From the NCBI GenBank assembly GCA_937958475.1, contig CALFXR010000221.1:6012-70011 (forward strand): DNA of 64,000 nt, read 5' to 3'. This DNA is from an uncultured Mesorhizobium sp. (GTDB taxonomy: Bacteria; Pseudomonadota; Alphaproteobacteria; Rhizobiales; Rhizobiaceae). Numbering within the stretch: position 1 is the first letter of the stretch; the number at the start of each line of letters is the position of its first letter. This document shows positions 36,907 through 46,491 of this stretch, piece after piece. A program made the translations under genes and the position numbers. The notes under the pieces are model-generated. The model made no database searches, was not told where the DNA came from, and saw nothing but the letters and a program-made list of their open reading frames with translations.

Positions 36907-38004
36907 CTACTGGCCGGTGACGATCTTGGTCCAGGTGCGTGTCACGACGCGCTGCGTCTTGGGATCGTAGGGAGAGACCGTGAACAGCTTCGCCAACGTC
37001 GCCTCGTCGGGATAGATGGCCGGATCATCGAGAATGTCCTTCTCGATGTAGGCCTGCGAAGCCTTGTTGCCGTTGGCGTAGTAGACATAGTTCGACGCCT
37101 TGGCGATGACTTCGGGCTTCATGATATAGTTCAGGAAAGCGTGGGCTTCGTCGAGATGCTTCGCGTCGGCCGGGATCGCCATCTGGTCGAACCACATCTC
37201 CGCACCCTCCTGCGGCACGACGTAGTCGACGACGACGCCCTGATCAGCTTCCGCCGCGCGATCGCGCGCCTGGAACACATCTCCAGACCAACCGACCGCC
37301 AGGCAGATGTCGCCGTTCGCCAGCGCGTTGATATACTCCGACGAATGGAACTTGCGGATGAAGGGCCGGATCTTCATCATCGCCTCCTCCGCCTTGGCGA
37401 AGTCCTCGGCGCTGGTGCCCTCCGGATCGAGCCCCAGGTACTTCAGGGTCGTCGGCAGGATGTCGCTCGGGGAATCGAGGACGTAGACGCCGCAGTCGGC
37501 CAGCTTCGACAACTTCTCCGGATTGAAGAAGACGTCCCAGCTGTCGACCTTCTCGATGCCCAGCGCTTCCTGAACCTTCTTGACGTTGTAGCCGATGCCG
37601 ACGGTGCCCCACATGTAGTTGATGGAGTACTCGTTGCCGGGATCGTACTTCGTCGTGCGCTCGGAAACGACGTCCCACATGTTGGCGAGGTTGGGCAGCT
37701 TCGATTTGTCGAGCTTCTGGAAGACGCCGGCCTCGATCTGACGGGCGAGGAACGCTCCGGTCGGCACGACGATGTCATAGCCTGTGCCGCCCGCGAGGAG
37801 CTTGGTCTCGAGGATCTCGTTGGAATCGAAGACGTCGTAGACGACCTTGATCCCGGTCTCCTTGATGAAGTCCTCGATGATCGACTCGTCGATGTAGTCC
37901 GACCAGTTGTAGACGTTGACGACCTTTTCCTGGGCCATGGCGCCAGAAGTGAGCAAGGCGGAAACCGCCGTCGCCGCGGCGAGCCGGAAGAGTGCGTGCT
38001 TCAT
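36907..38004 (-). CDS. potF: Putrescine-binding periplasmic protein
   Basis: 365 residues with signal peptide (LFRLAAATAVSALLTSGAMA). VVNVYNWSDYIDESIIEDF is the hallmark polyamine-site opening of PotF/PotD. VGWSGDVFQARDRA and WFDQMAIPADAKHLDEAHAFLNYI match the ligand-binding segments, and the Trp and Asp that contact the diamine in PotF are present. That the ligand is putrescine is inferred from this and from the puuA-type gene upstream. First transporter gene of the operon, 121 bp after the glutamine-synthetase-like gene. Confidence 0.93.
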   Translation of the reverse strand: MKHALFRLAAATAVSALLTSGAMAQEKVVNVYNWSDYIDESIIEDFIKETGIKVVYDVFDSNEILETKLLAGGTGYDIVVPTGAFLARQIEAGVFQKLDKSKLPNLANMWDVVSERTTKYDPGNEYSINYMWGTVGIGYNVKKVQEALGIEKVDSWDVFFNPEKLSKLADCGVYVLDSPSDILPTTLKYLGLDPEGTSAEDFAKAEEAMMKIRPFIRKFHSSEYINALANGDICLAVGWSGDVFQARDRAAEADQGVVVDYVVPQEGAEMWFDQMAIPADAKHLDEAHAFLNYIMKPEVIAKASNYVYYANGNKASQAYIEKDILDDPAIYPDEATLAKLFTVSPYDPKTQRVVTRTWTKIVTGQ

Positions 38005-38125
38005 TGATATTCTCCTCTGTATGTTCCTTCTCCCGGCTCGCTCAGCGGTCCATCACGGCCGGGTATTTTCAACAAGCCTATTGGCCTTTCCGCGGTGCGA
38101 CAAGCACCAATGCTGCGGGCCGGGT

Positions 38126-39592
38126 CTACAGGTAAGTCGTTCTCTCCAGGGGCGTGATCTCGCTCCAGAAGGCGACGATCTCGGCGCGCTTCAGGTCGCG
38201 GTAGACCTTCGCCAGCAATGGTCCGAGGGCGCGGTCGACGAATGCACTCTTCTCCATGAGCTGCAGTGCGTCGTCCATGTCGTCGGGCAACGACAGCCCA
38301 TCCTCGTCATAGGCGTTGCCTTGAACCGGCGGCGGCGGCGTCTCGCCGTTCTCGATGCCTTCGACCATGCCCTGGATCAGCGTCGCCATGACCAGATAGG
38401 GATTGGCGTCGGCACCGGCGATTCGGTGTTCGACGCGCCGGTTGTCGTCGTTGGAGACCGGTATGCGCAACGCCACGGAGCGGTTGTTCTCCGCCCACAC
38501 CGCGCGCGTCGGTGCGTAGGAGCCCGGCGTGATGCGGCGGAAGCCGTTCCAGGTGTTGATGAAGAGCAGGAGCGATTCGGGCATGGTGCGCAGCAGGCCC
38601 GCGACAGCCGATTCCAGCATCTTGCGGCCGCTCGGACCGCCGAAGATGTTGCGCCCGTCGCGATCGAGGATCGAAGCGTGCACATGCATGCCGTTGCCGG
38701 CGAACTCGAGGAACGGCTTGGCCATGAAGGTCGCCGTCAACCCGTGTGCGCGGGCGCAGCCGAGAACGATGCGGCGCAACATGATGACGTCGTCGGCAGC
38801 GCGCAGCGGATCGGCGCGGTGCTTCAGGTTGACCTCGAACTGGCCGGGGGCCGCCTCCTTGATGATTGTGTCGATAGGCAGCTTCTGCGCGCTCGCCGCA
38901 TCGCGGATCATGTCGAAGAGCTCTGCGTGCTCGGCGAGGTCGTCCAGTCCGTACATGCGCAGGCGATCAGGCCCGGCCATCGCGCCGACCGGTCCGGGCA
39001 TGCCGTCCGTCCATTCGATCTCGGGATCGAGCAGATAGAACTCGAGCTCGAAGGCGACGACCGGGAAGAAGCCTTTCGCCTGGACCTCGGCGACCTTGCG
39101 CTTCAGCACCTGCCGGGGATCGGCCAGGAACGGCTCGCCTTCGGGCGTGAACGTCTGCAGGAGCACCTGCGCCGTCTTGCGCTTGGCCCACGGCACGATC
39201 GACAGAGATCCGCGGGTCGCACGGCAATAGCCGTCTTGGTCTCCGGTCTCGATATGCAGTCCGGTCTCGACGACTTCGCGACCCCACACGTCGAGGCCGT
39301 GCAGTGACATCGGGAAGTTGACGCCTTCCTGGAAGGCCTTCTTCAGCGCATCGCCCGGTCCCCATTTGCCGCGCATGACTCCGTTTGGGTCAACGAGCAG
39401 GAATTCGACTGCCTCGATGTCGGGGTGCTTCTCGACGAAAGCACGATACTCGGCTTCGTGTTCGGCAGAGATGAACGAGGAGACTGGGGATGGTTTTGGG
39501 GGAGCTTCACTGCCGTCAGGGGCTTTCGCCGCGGCGTGAGTATGGGAATTCCTGGTTCCGGCATCGAGCGTGCCGGCGCTTTCGAGGGGCAA
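38126..39592 (-). CDS. Glutamine synthetase family protein, gamma-glutamylputrescine synthetase-like (PuuA paralog 1)
   Basis: 488 residues. Glutamine synthetase fold: FELEFYLLDPE (metal ligands), GQFEVNLKHRADPLRAADDV, GNGMHVHASILDRDGRNIFGG, NRSVALRIPVSNDDNRRVEHRIAGADANPYL. It resembles PuuA/GlnT-type enzymes, which ligate glutamate to amines, more than GlnA. About 40 N-terminal residues are Ala/Pro/Ser-rich and not part of the fold, so the real start may be internal. Its place directly upstream of potFGHI fits use of imported putrescine. A second PuuA-like gene is at 46492-47925. Confidence 0.85.
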   Translation of the reverse strand: MPLESAGTLDAGTRNSHTHAAAKAPDGSEAPPKPSPVSSFISAEHEAEYRAFVEKHPDIEAVEFLLVDPNGVMRGKWGPGDALKKAFQEGVNFPMSLHGLDVWGREVVETGLHIETGDQDGYCRATRGSLSIVPWAKRKTAQVLLQTFTPEGEPFLADPRQVLKRKVAEVQAKGFFPVVAFELEFYLLDPEIEWTDGMPGPVGAMAGPDRLRMYGLDDLAEHAELFDMIRDAASAQKLPIDTIIKEAAPGQFEVNLKHRADPLRAADDVIMLRRIVLGCARAHGLTATFMAKPFLEFAGNGMHVHASILDRDGRNIFGGPSGRKMLESAVAGLLRTMPESLLLFINTWNGFRRITPGSYAPTRAVWAENNRSVALRIPVSNDDNRRVEHRIAGADANPYLVMATLIQGMVEGIENGETPPPPVQGNAYDEDGLSLPDDMDDALQLMEKSAFVDRALGPLLAKVYRDLKRAEIVAFWSEITPLERTTYL

Positions 39593-39649
39593 GATGAGCC
39601 TGTCTGGCTGTTGACGATGCCTTAAGCTGCCCGCTCGTTCACGAAATTG

Positions 39650-40606
39650 TCAATGGGGGTTCGGCATTCCGGTCAGACCTGGCCGTTGCGGCCGCGCCTG
39701 GCGCTGGAATTCGAGGCCGATATGGACGAGCAGCGCGGCAAAGACGACGCCGCCGCCGACGACCGTGCGCGCCGACGGTACCTCGTCGTGGATCAGCCAC
39801 ACCCAGATCGGCCCTAGGATCGTTTCGAATGTGCCCAGCAGCGCGGCAAAGGCTGCGGGAATGAGTCGCGCCCCGGTGGCGAACAATGCCAGGCCGAGTC
39901 CGAGGTTGAGCGCGCCGAAAGCGAAGAGCCAGGCCATGTCAACCGAACCGACAGCAAATCCTGAGGCCTGCGTGGCGGCGAAGGCCGCGGCGATCAGCGT
40001 CCCCGTGCAAGTTGCCGGCGTCATGCGTACATGGGCGAAACGCCTGGTGACGACGGTCGCGGTAGAAAACGCGAAGGCGATCAGCAAGGCCAGCCCATCG
40101 CCGATGGGCGAGACGCGCCCGCCGAACGAGTCCGAGACCATGATGGCGACGCCGGCTATCACGGCGGCGATTGCCGCCCAGGTAATGCCCGAGACGCGTT
40201 CGCGGAAGGCGATCCAGCCGATCAGCGCGGCGATCAGAGGTACGCCGGCCTGCATCAGGACGATATTCGCGACCGTCGTGTAGCCGAGTGCAACGACGAA
40301 GCACGTGGAAGCGGTGGCGAAGCACAGTGCAACCACCAGGCCGGGCAGTCCCATTCCCCTGAACAGCGCGATCGTGCCGCGCGCACCGTCCCGCCACAGC
40401 ATGAAGGCGAGCAGGAACGCCGCCGCCCAAACCGAGCGCCAGAAGACGGTCGTCCAGCTGTCATCGATCTCGATGAAGCGGGCGATGGCGCCGCCGAAAC
40501 TCCAGATCAGCGCCGACAGGAAGACCAGCAGGAATCCCAGCCGCTCCTCGCGGCGCGAATGCTGCGCTGCATGCGCTTGGCTTGCTTGGGATGGACTTTC
40601 GGTCAT
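39650..40606 (-). CDS. EamA/DMT family transporter
   Basis: 318 residues, about ten transmembrane helices: FLLVFLSALIWSFGGAIARF, TVANIVLMQAGVPLIAALIG, and ARLIPAAFAALLGTFETILGPIWVWL in the second EamA repeat. Substrate unknown. It precedes the PuuA-like gene by 57 bp on the same strand and could be the first gene of that unit, in which case a role in amine or amino acid efflux would be possible. Confidence 0.85.
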   Translation of the reverse strand: MTESPSQASQAHAAQHSRREERLGFLLVFLSALIWSFGGAIARFIEIDDSWTTVFWRSVWAAAFLLAFMLWRDGARGTIALFRGMGLPGLVVALCFATASTCFVVALGYTTVANIVLMQAGVPLIAALIGWIAFRERVSGITWAAIAAVIAGVAIMVSDSFGGRVSPIGDGLALLIAFAFSTATVVTRRFAHVRMTPATCTGTLIAAAFAATQASGFAVGSVDMAWLFAFGALNLGLGLALFATGARLIPAAFAALLGTFETILGPIWVWLIHDEVPSARTVVGGGVVFAALLVHIGLEFQRQARPQRPGLTGMPNPH

Positions 40607-40685
40607 GGACAGGCGCCGGTCGGACAGGGGGGCAATCGGCAGCGGGCCGTTCGCTCCCCCCGCCTATTTGAACGACACGAAGATG

Positions 40686-40701
40686 GCGTGGTCCACCACG
40701 C
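40686..40701. promoter_or_regulatory. Palindrome in the EamA / quinone reductase divergent region
   Basis: GCGTGGTCCACCACGC: 7-bp arms (GCGTGGT/ACCACGC) around CC, 84 bp before the quinone reductase start and 80 bp before the EamA start. Symmetry and position fit a regulator site shared by the two divergent genes; the regulator is unknown. Confidence 0.4.
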
Positions 40702-40784
40702 GCAGAATCTTATGGCAACGCGGGCGGCGATTGCCCGCGTCGCTCAATTCTGTTCTCCTCCGGGACACCGCCGGAGGACGCGAT

Positions 40785-41759
40785 ATGAAAGCTGCATGGT
40801 ATGAGCGCAATGGTGCGGCGCGCGAGGTTCTCGTCGTCGGCGAGATGCCGACGCCCGAGCCCGGACCCGGCGAGGTCCGTGTCAGGCTGCACGTCTCGGG
40901 CGCCAATCCCTCGGATGTGAAGAGCCGGCGCGGCCGGCCTCCCGCCTTTCCCCGCATCGTGCCCCACAGCGACGGTGCCGGCATCATCGACGCAGCCGGC
41001 GATGGCGTTGGCAAAGGCCGAATCGGCGAGCGCGTGTGGATCTGGAACGGCCAGTGGAAGCGGGCATTCGGCACGGCTGCCGAATACATCGTCGTCCCCG
41101 AAGCCCAGGCCGTTCCGCTAGACGAGCGGACCGACTTCGACGCAGGCGCGTGCATGGGCATTCCCGGTCTGACCGCGATGCAGGCGGTGCGACTCGCCGA
41201 GCCGTGCGAAGGCAAGACGATCCTGGTCACCGGTGCGGCGGCCGCGGTCGGCCACTACGTCACCCAGATCGCGACGTTGCGCGGAGCACGTGTCATCGGC
41301 ACGGCATCGGCCGAGCGTGCCGACCATGCGCGGGCCGCGGGTGCTGCTGAAATCATCGATTACAAATCCGAGGACGTCGCCGCGCGGGTCAAGGAACTCA
41401 CCGGCGGCCGCGGCGCCGACGCAATCATCGACATGGATTTCTCCACGACGGTGAAGCTCCTGCCGGAAGGCGCTCTCGCGCCGCACGGCAAGCTGATCTG
41501 CTACGGCTCGAACGTCGCGGCGGACATTCCGGTCAACTTCCCGGCCATGCTGTGGGGCAGCGTCACGCTGCAGATGTTCCTCGTCTACGAACTGACGCCG
41601 GCCGACCGCGTTGCGGCTGTCGCCGATCTTCGGGCGCTGCTGCGCGAGGGCCGGTTGCGCCACACGATCGGCGCGCGGTACCCGCTCGACGCGATCGCAG
41701 AAGCCCACGAGGCGGTCGAGGGCGGCAGGGTCATCGGCAATGTGGTTCTCGACGTGTAG
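40785..41759 (+). CDS. NADPH:quinone reductase-like zinc-free alcohol dehydrogenase
   Basis: 324 residues, medium-chain reductase of the quinone oxidoreductase group. MKAAWYERNGAAREVL opening, PSDVKSRRGRPPAFPRIVPHSDGAGII, and nucleotide-binding ILVTGAAAAVGHYVTQIATLRGA. The structural zinc Cys cluster is absent, as expected for QOR-type enzymes. GGAGGA precedes the start at 40785; the in-frame upstream stretch overlaps the divergent promoter region. Substrate unknown. Confidence 0.87.
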   Translation: MKAAWYERNGAAREVLVVGEMPTPEPGPGEVRVRLHVSGANPSDVKSRRGRPPAFPRIVPHSDGAGIIDAAGDGVGKGRIGERVWIWNGQWKRAFGTAAEYIVVPEAQAVPLDERTDFDAGACMGIPGLTAMQAVRLAEPCEGKTILVTGAAAAVGHYVTQIATLRGARVIGTASAERADHARAAGAAEIIDYKSEDVAARVKELTGGRGADAIIDMDFSTTVKLLPEGALAPHGKLICYGSNVAADIPVNFPAMLWGSVTLQMFLVYELTPADRVAAVADLRALLREGRLRHTIGARYPLDAIAEAHEAVEGGRVIGNVVLDV

Positions 41760-41798
41760 TGAATTCGGCACAAAGCCGGCGACGCAGGAAGACGCGCT

Positions 41799-42362
41799 TC
41801 AACTCGTGTAGGCTTTGATCGCCTTCCGGATCGCCTTGTTCGCGCGTTCGATGCTGAACACCGACCGCTTCCAGGCGCCAAGCCATTCCTTGATCTCGTC
41901 GTGTTCCGGATCATCAGGATCAGCCAAGGTTTCCAACATCGCCTCGAAACCGGGCGGCCCGCCACAATCATCCGGCGGGCACGCGTTTTCGCCTGCCAAG
42001 CAACGCGGGGGCTTGTCGCCGGTCGCGATCGGCCTCTCGGCGACGACTTCGACCTCGTGCCACCAGTCATCGCCGAAATCGTACTGGAAACCGAAGCGGA
42101 TGCCGGTGGAGAGGACATCGCCAGCCAGGACGCCCTCCATATCGAGGCTGTCTTCGGAATCCATTTCGTCGTCGAACTTGATGTCGTAGCGTCCGCCCTC
42201 GAACTCGAAAGCGAACATGTGGCTGGCGTGCCATCCCATAGCACCGATGATCGCGGCGCCGATTTCAAAGAGCGGCATGTCGTCGGAAACCGTCATCACG
42301 CGCCAGACGGTCGGCTCCACGTCGAGGAGCGTCACTTTCAACTCGAAAAGTCTGCGGACCAT
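41799..42362 (-). CDS. Plasmid pRiA4b ORF-3 family protein
   Basis: 187 residues. Recognised by LKVTLLDVEPTVWRVMTVSD at the N terminus, MGWHASHMFAFEFEG, YDFGDDWWHEVEVV, and the Cys-containing CLAGENACPPDDCGGPPGF. This family was named from an Ri plasmid gene and is often found in passenger genes of mobile elements, but also alone in chromosomes; its function is unknown. The start at 42362 is preferred over 42401 because GGAGAAGGGGG stands before it. No element ends are visible here. Confidence 0.8.
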   Translation of the reverse strand: MVRRLFELKVTLLDVEPTVWRVMTVSDDMPLFEIGAAIIGAMGWHASHMFAFEFEGGRYDIKFDDEMDSEDSLDMEGVLAGDVLSTGIRFGFQYDFGDDWWHEVEVVAERPIATGDKPPRCLAGENACPPDDCGGPPGFEAMLETLADPDDPEHDEIKEWLGAWKRSVFSIERANKAIRKAIKAYTS

Positions 42363-42406
42363 ACCCTCCCCCTTCTCCGGATTCGGGAACAGTCTCGGCA
42401 ATCCAT

Positions 42407-43855
42407 CTACCTGAAGTCAAATGCCGAAAGCCCTGTCACCATCTCGTCCAGGCCGAGCGGGCGGGTGATGGGCGGCTCGGCCCGCGCCAGGCAACCCGAC
42501 CGCTCGCACAACCGGCAGGCGGGACCGACCTGAACCGCCGAGACCTGGCCCGGCTTGCCGCCCGAAGCCGGCGACACGGCTGGCAGCGCCGCGCCGTAGA
42601 CGATCTCGTCGCGGAAACCGATGTCGCAGCCGAGCAGCAGCGCCGTGCGCCGCGGCCGCTCGTTGAACGCGCCCTGCGGCCCCTCCAGCGTCCGCGCCAC
42701 GGTCAGGAACTCGGCCCCGTCGGGCATCTCGACCGCCTCCACCAGGATCTGCCCCGGCTGGCCGAAGGCGGCGTGCAGGGCGAGCTTCGGGCAACCGCCG
42801 CCGAAGCGGCTCTGCGGAAAGCCCTGGGCGCCCGCCTTGCGGAAGCGGTGGCCGGCATTGTCGACCTCGAGCATGAAGAAGGGCACGCCGGATGCGCCAG
42901 GCCGCTGCAGCATGGTCAGCCGGTTCGCGGCCTGCTCGAAGGAGACGCCGAAGCGCGAACGCAGCACGTCGACGTCATAGCGCGCCCGGATCGCCGCCGC
43001 CTGGAAGGCCGGATAAGGCATCATCAGCGCATGCGCGGCGTAGCGGCCGAGTTCGAAGCGCGCCAGCCGCCGCGCCTCGTCGGAGGACAGCTTCAGCGCC
43101 TGTATCTCTCCCGCCACCGCCACAGTCATGCGGATGAGGCAGGCCTCCATGGCCACCTCGCGCAACTGGTCGAAGGGCGACAGGCGCTCCGACAGGAACA
43201 GGCGCTGCGAATGGCGGTCGTAGCGGCGCCGCCAGTTGGGCATGGTCGAGACCGGCAGGGCCTTGACGACGATGCCGTACTCGCGCTTCAGCCAGGCCTT
43301 CAGCGCGCCGAACAGGTCGTCGCCAGGCTCGAGCAAAGCGTGGAAAGCCTCGGCCTCGGCCTCGATGTTGGCGAAGTGATTGGGCCTGCGTTCGAAGATC
43401 TCGTGAACCTCGTCGATCGGCAGGCGCGCCGCCGACAGCGCCGTCGTACGCCCTTCCCTGGCGAGCAGCTCCGACAGGTCGGACAGGCGCTCCGCCTGTT
43501 CGCGATAGGCGCGGAACAGCTTGACCATTGCCGCCGCGGCGTTTGGCGCCGCTTCGGCCACCTCGACCAGCTCCTGGTCGCCGGGCAGTTCGCCGGCCAG
43601 CAGAGGATCGGCGAATACCTCGCGCAGCGCGGCGATCGACCCACCGGCCTCCCCATGGAGTTCCTCCGGCTCGACCTTGTAGACCGATGCGAGCTTGAGG
43701 ATGAGCTGCACGGTCAGCGGCCGCTGGTTGCGCTCGATCAGGTTGAGATAGGACGGTGAGATGCCGAGCCCTTCGGCCATTGCCGTCTGGGTCAGTCCCT
43801 TCTGGTTGCGGATGCGCCGGATCCGCGGTCCCGCGAAGATCTTCTGTTCGGCCAC
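42407..43855 (-). CDS. ScfR/RamB-type short-chain acyl-CoA regulator (XRE family)
   Basis: 482 residues. N-terminal Cro/CI helix-turn-helix (GPRIRRIRNQKGLTQTAMAEGLGISPSYLNLIERNQRPL), central IrrE-like segment and the C-terminal DUF2083 domain of short-chain fatty acyl-CoA regulators with the Cys motif GPACRLCERSGC. Such proteins control acetate, propionate and glyoxylate-cycle genes in response to acyl-CoA. GTG at 43855 is chosen because AGGGGAG stands 7 nt before it. It is divergent from isocitrate lyase, its probable target. Confidence 0.88.
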   Translation of the reverse strand: MAEQKIFAGPRIRRIRNQKGLTQTAMAEGLGISPSYLNLIERNQRPLTVQLILKLASVYKVEPEELHGEAGGSIAALREVFADPLLAGELPGDQELVEVAEAAPNAAAAMVKLFRAYREQAERLSDLSELLAREGRTTALSAARLPIDEVHEIFERRPNHFANIEAEAEAFHALLEPGDDLFGALKAWLKREYGIVVKALPVSTMPNWRRRYDRHSQRLFLSERLSPFDQLREVAMEACLIRMTVAVAGEIQALKLSSDEARRLARFELGRYAAHALMMPYPAFQAAAIRARYDVDVLRSRFGVSFEQAANRLTMLQRPGASGVPFFMLEVDNAGHRFRKAGAQGFPQSRFGGGCPKLALHAAFGQPGQILVEAVEMPDGAEFLTVARTLEGPQGAFNERPRRTALLLGCDIGFRDEIVYGAALPAVSPASGGKPGQVSAVQVGPACRLCERSGCLARAEPPITRPLGLDEMVTGLSAFDFR

Positions 43856-43987
43856 CAAGCCACTCCCCTGTCTCGAACCGCCCGCCAAGTCTGTTACAAC
43901 ATTTACATTTTGACAAGCCGGCTCCGTCAAAGACAAGACAGGCTAACCCTTATATCGCGGAACTTTCTACGATTTTCCTCGATTATT

Positions 43988-43998
43988 TTGCAGTGCAA
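43988..43998. promoter_or_regulatory. TTGCA-N-TGCAA operator upstream of aceA
   Basis: TTGCAGTGCAA is a perfect palindrome around G, 75 bp before the aceA start and about 130 bp before the divergent scfR-like start. It has the same core as the sites at 20546-20560 and 21810-21837. It could bind ScfR (encoded next door), PhaR or both. Confidence 0.55.
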
Positions 43999-44072
43999 TG
44001 TAAATCACTTCACACAGGGCGGGCGCAAACCCGTTGTGACAACCCCGACCAAACTTGCAAGCGGAGTTCCCA

Positions 44073-45362
<1,290 letters not shown>

Positions 45363-45374
45363 CGTACGGAATCC

Positions 45375-45398
45375 CCCGGCGGGGCCTGCCCCGCCGGG
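45375..45398 (+). terminator. GC hairpin after aceA
   Basis: CCCGGCGGGGC / GCCCCGCCGGG, 11-bp perfect stem with a two-base connector (the apical pairs must open to form a loop). No T-run follows, so it may be an mRNA-protecting stem or a partial terminator rather than a full one. Confidence 0.5.
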
Positions 45399-45470
45399 AC
45401 CGGGCATGCTAATGCTCCGGGAAGAAGATCGAGGAAACGCCCGAAGGGCAAGGAACCGAGGAGAAGACCG

Positions 45471-45713
45471 ATGGCACCGCGCACCCGAGTCAAGGAACGG
45501 GCCGAAGAGCAGGCTACGACGATGTCGGCCGACCAGCAGGCGGCGATCCGCATCGTCGCCAACGACCTGCACCGCCTCAACCAGTCGGTGATGAAGGCCG
45601 TCGACGCCGGCGTCTCGGTCGAACTGGTACGCTCGGCACGCCATCACGGAGGCGATGGCAATTGGGGCGACCTCCTCATCCCGGTGATCGTGACGCAGAC
45701 TTCGAACGGCTGA
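45471..45713 (+). CDS. Conserved small protein downstream of aceA
   Basis: 80 residues, charged N terminus (MAPRTRVKERAEEQATTM), then DQQAAIRIVANDLHRLNQSVMKAVDAGVSVELVRSARHH and GNWGDLLIPVIV. The even helix-rich pattern and lack of frame-shadow composition make it a real gene. Function unknown. It lies 108 bp after aceA on the same strand and has a terminator directly after it, so it is likely part of the aceA transcript. GGAGAAG precedes the ATG. Confidence 0.7.
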   Translation: MAPRTRVKERAEEQATTMSADQQAAIRIVANDLHRLNQSVMKAVDAGVSVELVRSARHHGGDGNWGDLLIPVIVTQTSNG

Positions 45714-45734
45714 TCCCTTTCGCCGACAAGGTCT

Positions 45735-45765
45735 TGCCCGGGCGTCGCGAAGCGGCGCCCGGGCA
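45735..45765 (+). terminator. Intrinsic terminator of the aceA unit
   Basis: TGCCCGGGCG / CGCCCGGGCA, 10-bp perfect stem, followed by TTCGTTTTG. It closes the aceA and small-gene transcript. Between here and 45968 the sequence is AT-richer and may hold the promoter of the next gene; no clear boxes assigned. Confidence 0.8.
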
Positions 45766-45967
45766 TTCGTTTTGGGCCCTTTGCCCAGATGCACGCGTAC
45801 CAGGTTCTACTCTTGTCTTATTGTTCCGGAGCGAATAGTTTGTCTTTATAATATTCCGGCGGCGCAACGTTGATCCCCCCACATCGCCAGCCCACGGAAT
45901 GGATCCTCCGCAAACGGAACACGACATGTCGGCGTCTCTTTTCGGCCCGAGCAGGGGAAGCGGGATC

Positions 45968-46375
45968 ATGGCTGGGTTCGCGGCGAACGACGACGTGAAC
46001 TTCAATCATGTGCTCGTCGTCGGCAGATCGCCCGTCAATTGCGTGGTCGTTTCCAAGATCGTCGAGCGCTCGGGCCTGCGGTCGGTCTGCGAGACCCCGG
46101 AGAAGGCGATCGAGTTGCTGTTCAGCCTGAGGCCGGGAACCCTCGTCCTGGACGGAGGGCCGACCAACCGCGACTGCCACGAAGTGCTGGCCCGCGTCGA
46201 GGCCCATCGCCGTGCCACGGGGCGCCGGGTGCCGGCCGTGATCCTCCTGTCGACGCGCGACATGCTCGGCGACGACTTCCCCGACAGTGCCATCGATGCC
46301 GTGGTCGCCAAGCCGTTCACGCCGGAATCGCTGCAGCCCGTCGTCGAGAGCCTGTTGCGCAGAATCCGCGGCTGA
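45968..46375 (+). CDS. Degenerate response-regulator receiver protein
   Basis: About 135 residues with a CheY-like fold: HVLVVGRSPVNCVVVSKIVERSG (strand 1 and helix 1), TLVLDGGPTN (strand 3, candidate phospho-Asp), AVILLSTRD (strand 4) and VVAKPFTPESL (conserved Lys-Pro). The acidic pair after strand 1, needed to bind Mg2+, is replaced by VG, so normal phosphorylation is doubtful. Starts are possible at 45899, 45926 and 45968; the last has AGGGGAAG before it. It lies 116 bp upstream of puuA on the same strand, so a link to putrescine or nitrogen control is possible but unproven. Confidence 0.75.
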   Translation: MAGFAANDDVNFNHVLVVGRSPVNCVVVSKIVERSGLRSVCETPEKAIELLFSLRPGTLVLDGGPTNRDCHEVLARVEAHRRATGRRVPAVILLSTRDMLGDDFPDSAIDAVVAKPFTPESLQPVVESLLRRIRG

Positions 46376-46491
46376 GCGCGGACAACGTCCGGGCTCGACA
46401 CGGATGGCCCGCGGCGGCCAGTTTTAGTCCCTCTTCCCATTCATGATGCCGCGCGGCTATAGTCACATATCCGAAACATCTCTGGTGATTG

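Noticed and set aside
34466..36970. 834-codon open frame on the + strand opposite potI-potH-potG
   Set aside because: Low-complexity Arg/Asp/Gln/His-rich translation with no domain, fully antisense to three clear transporter genes; a GC-rich shadow frame.
41799..42362. pRiA4b ORF-3 family gene as evidence of a mobile element
   Set aside because: No transposase, terminal repeats or target duplication around it; the family is also found alone in chromosomes.
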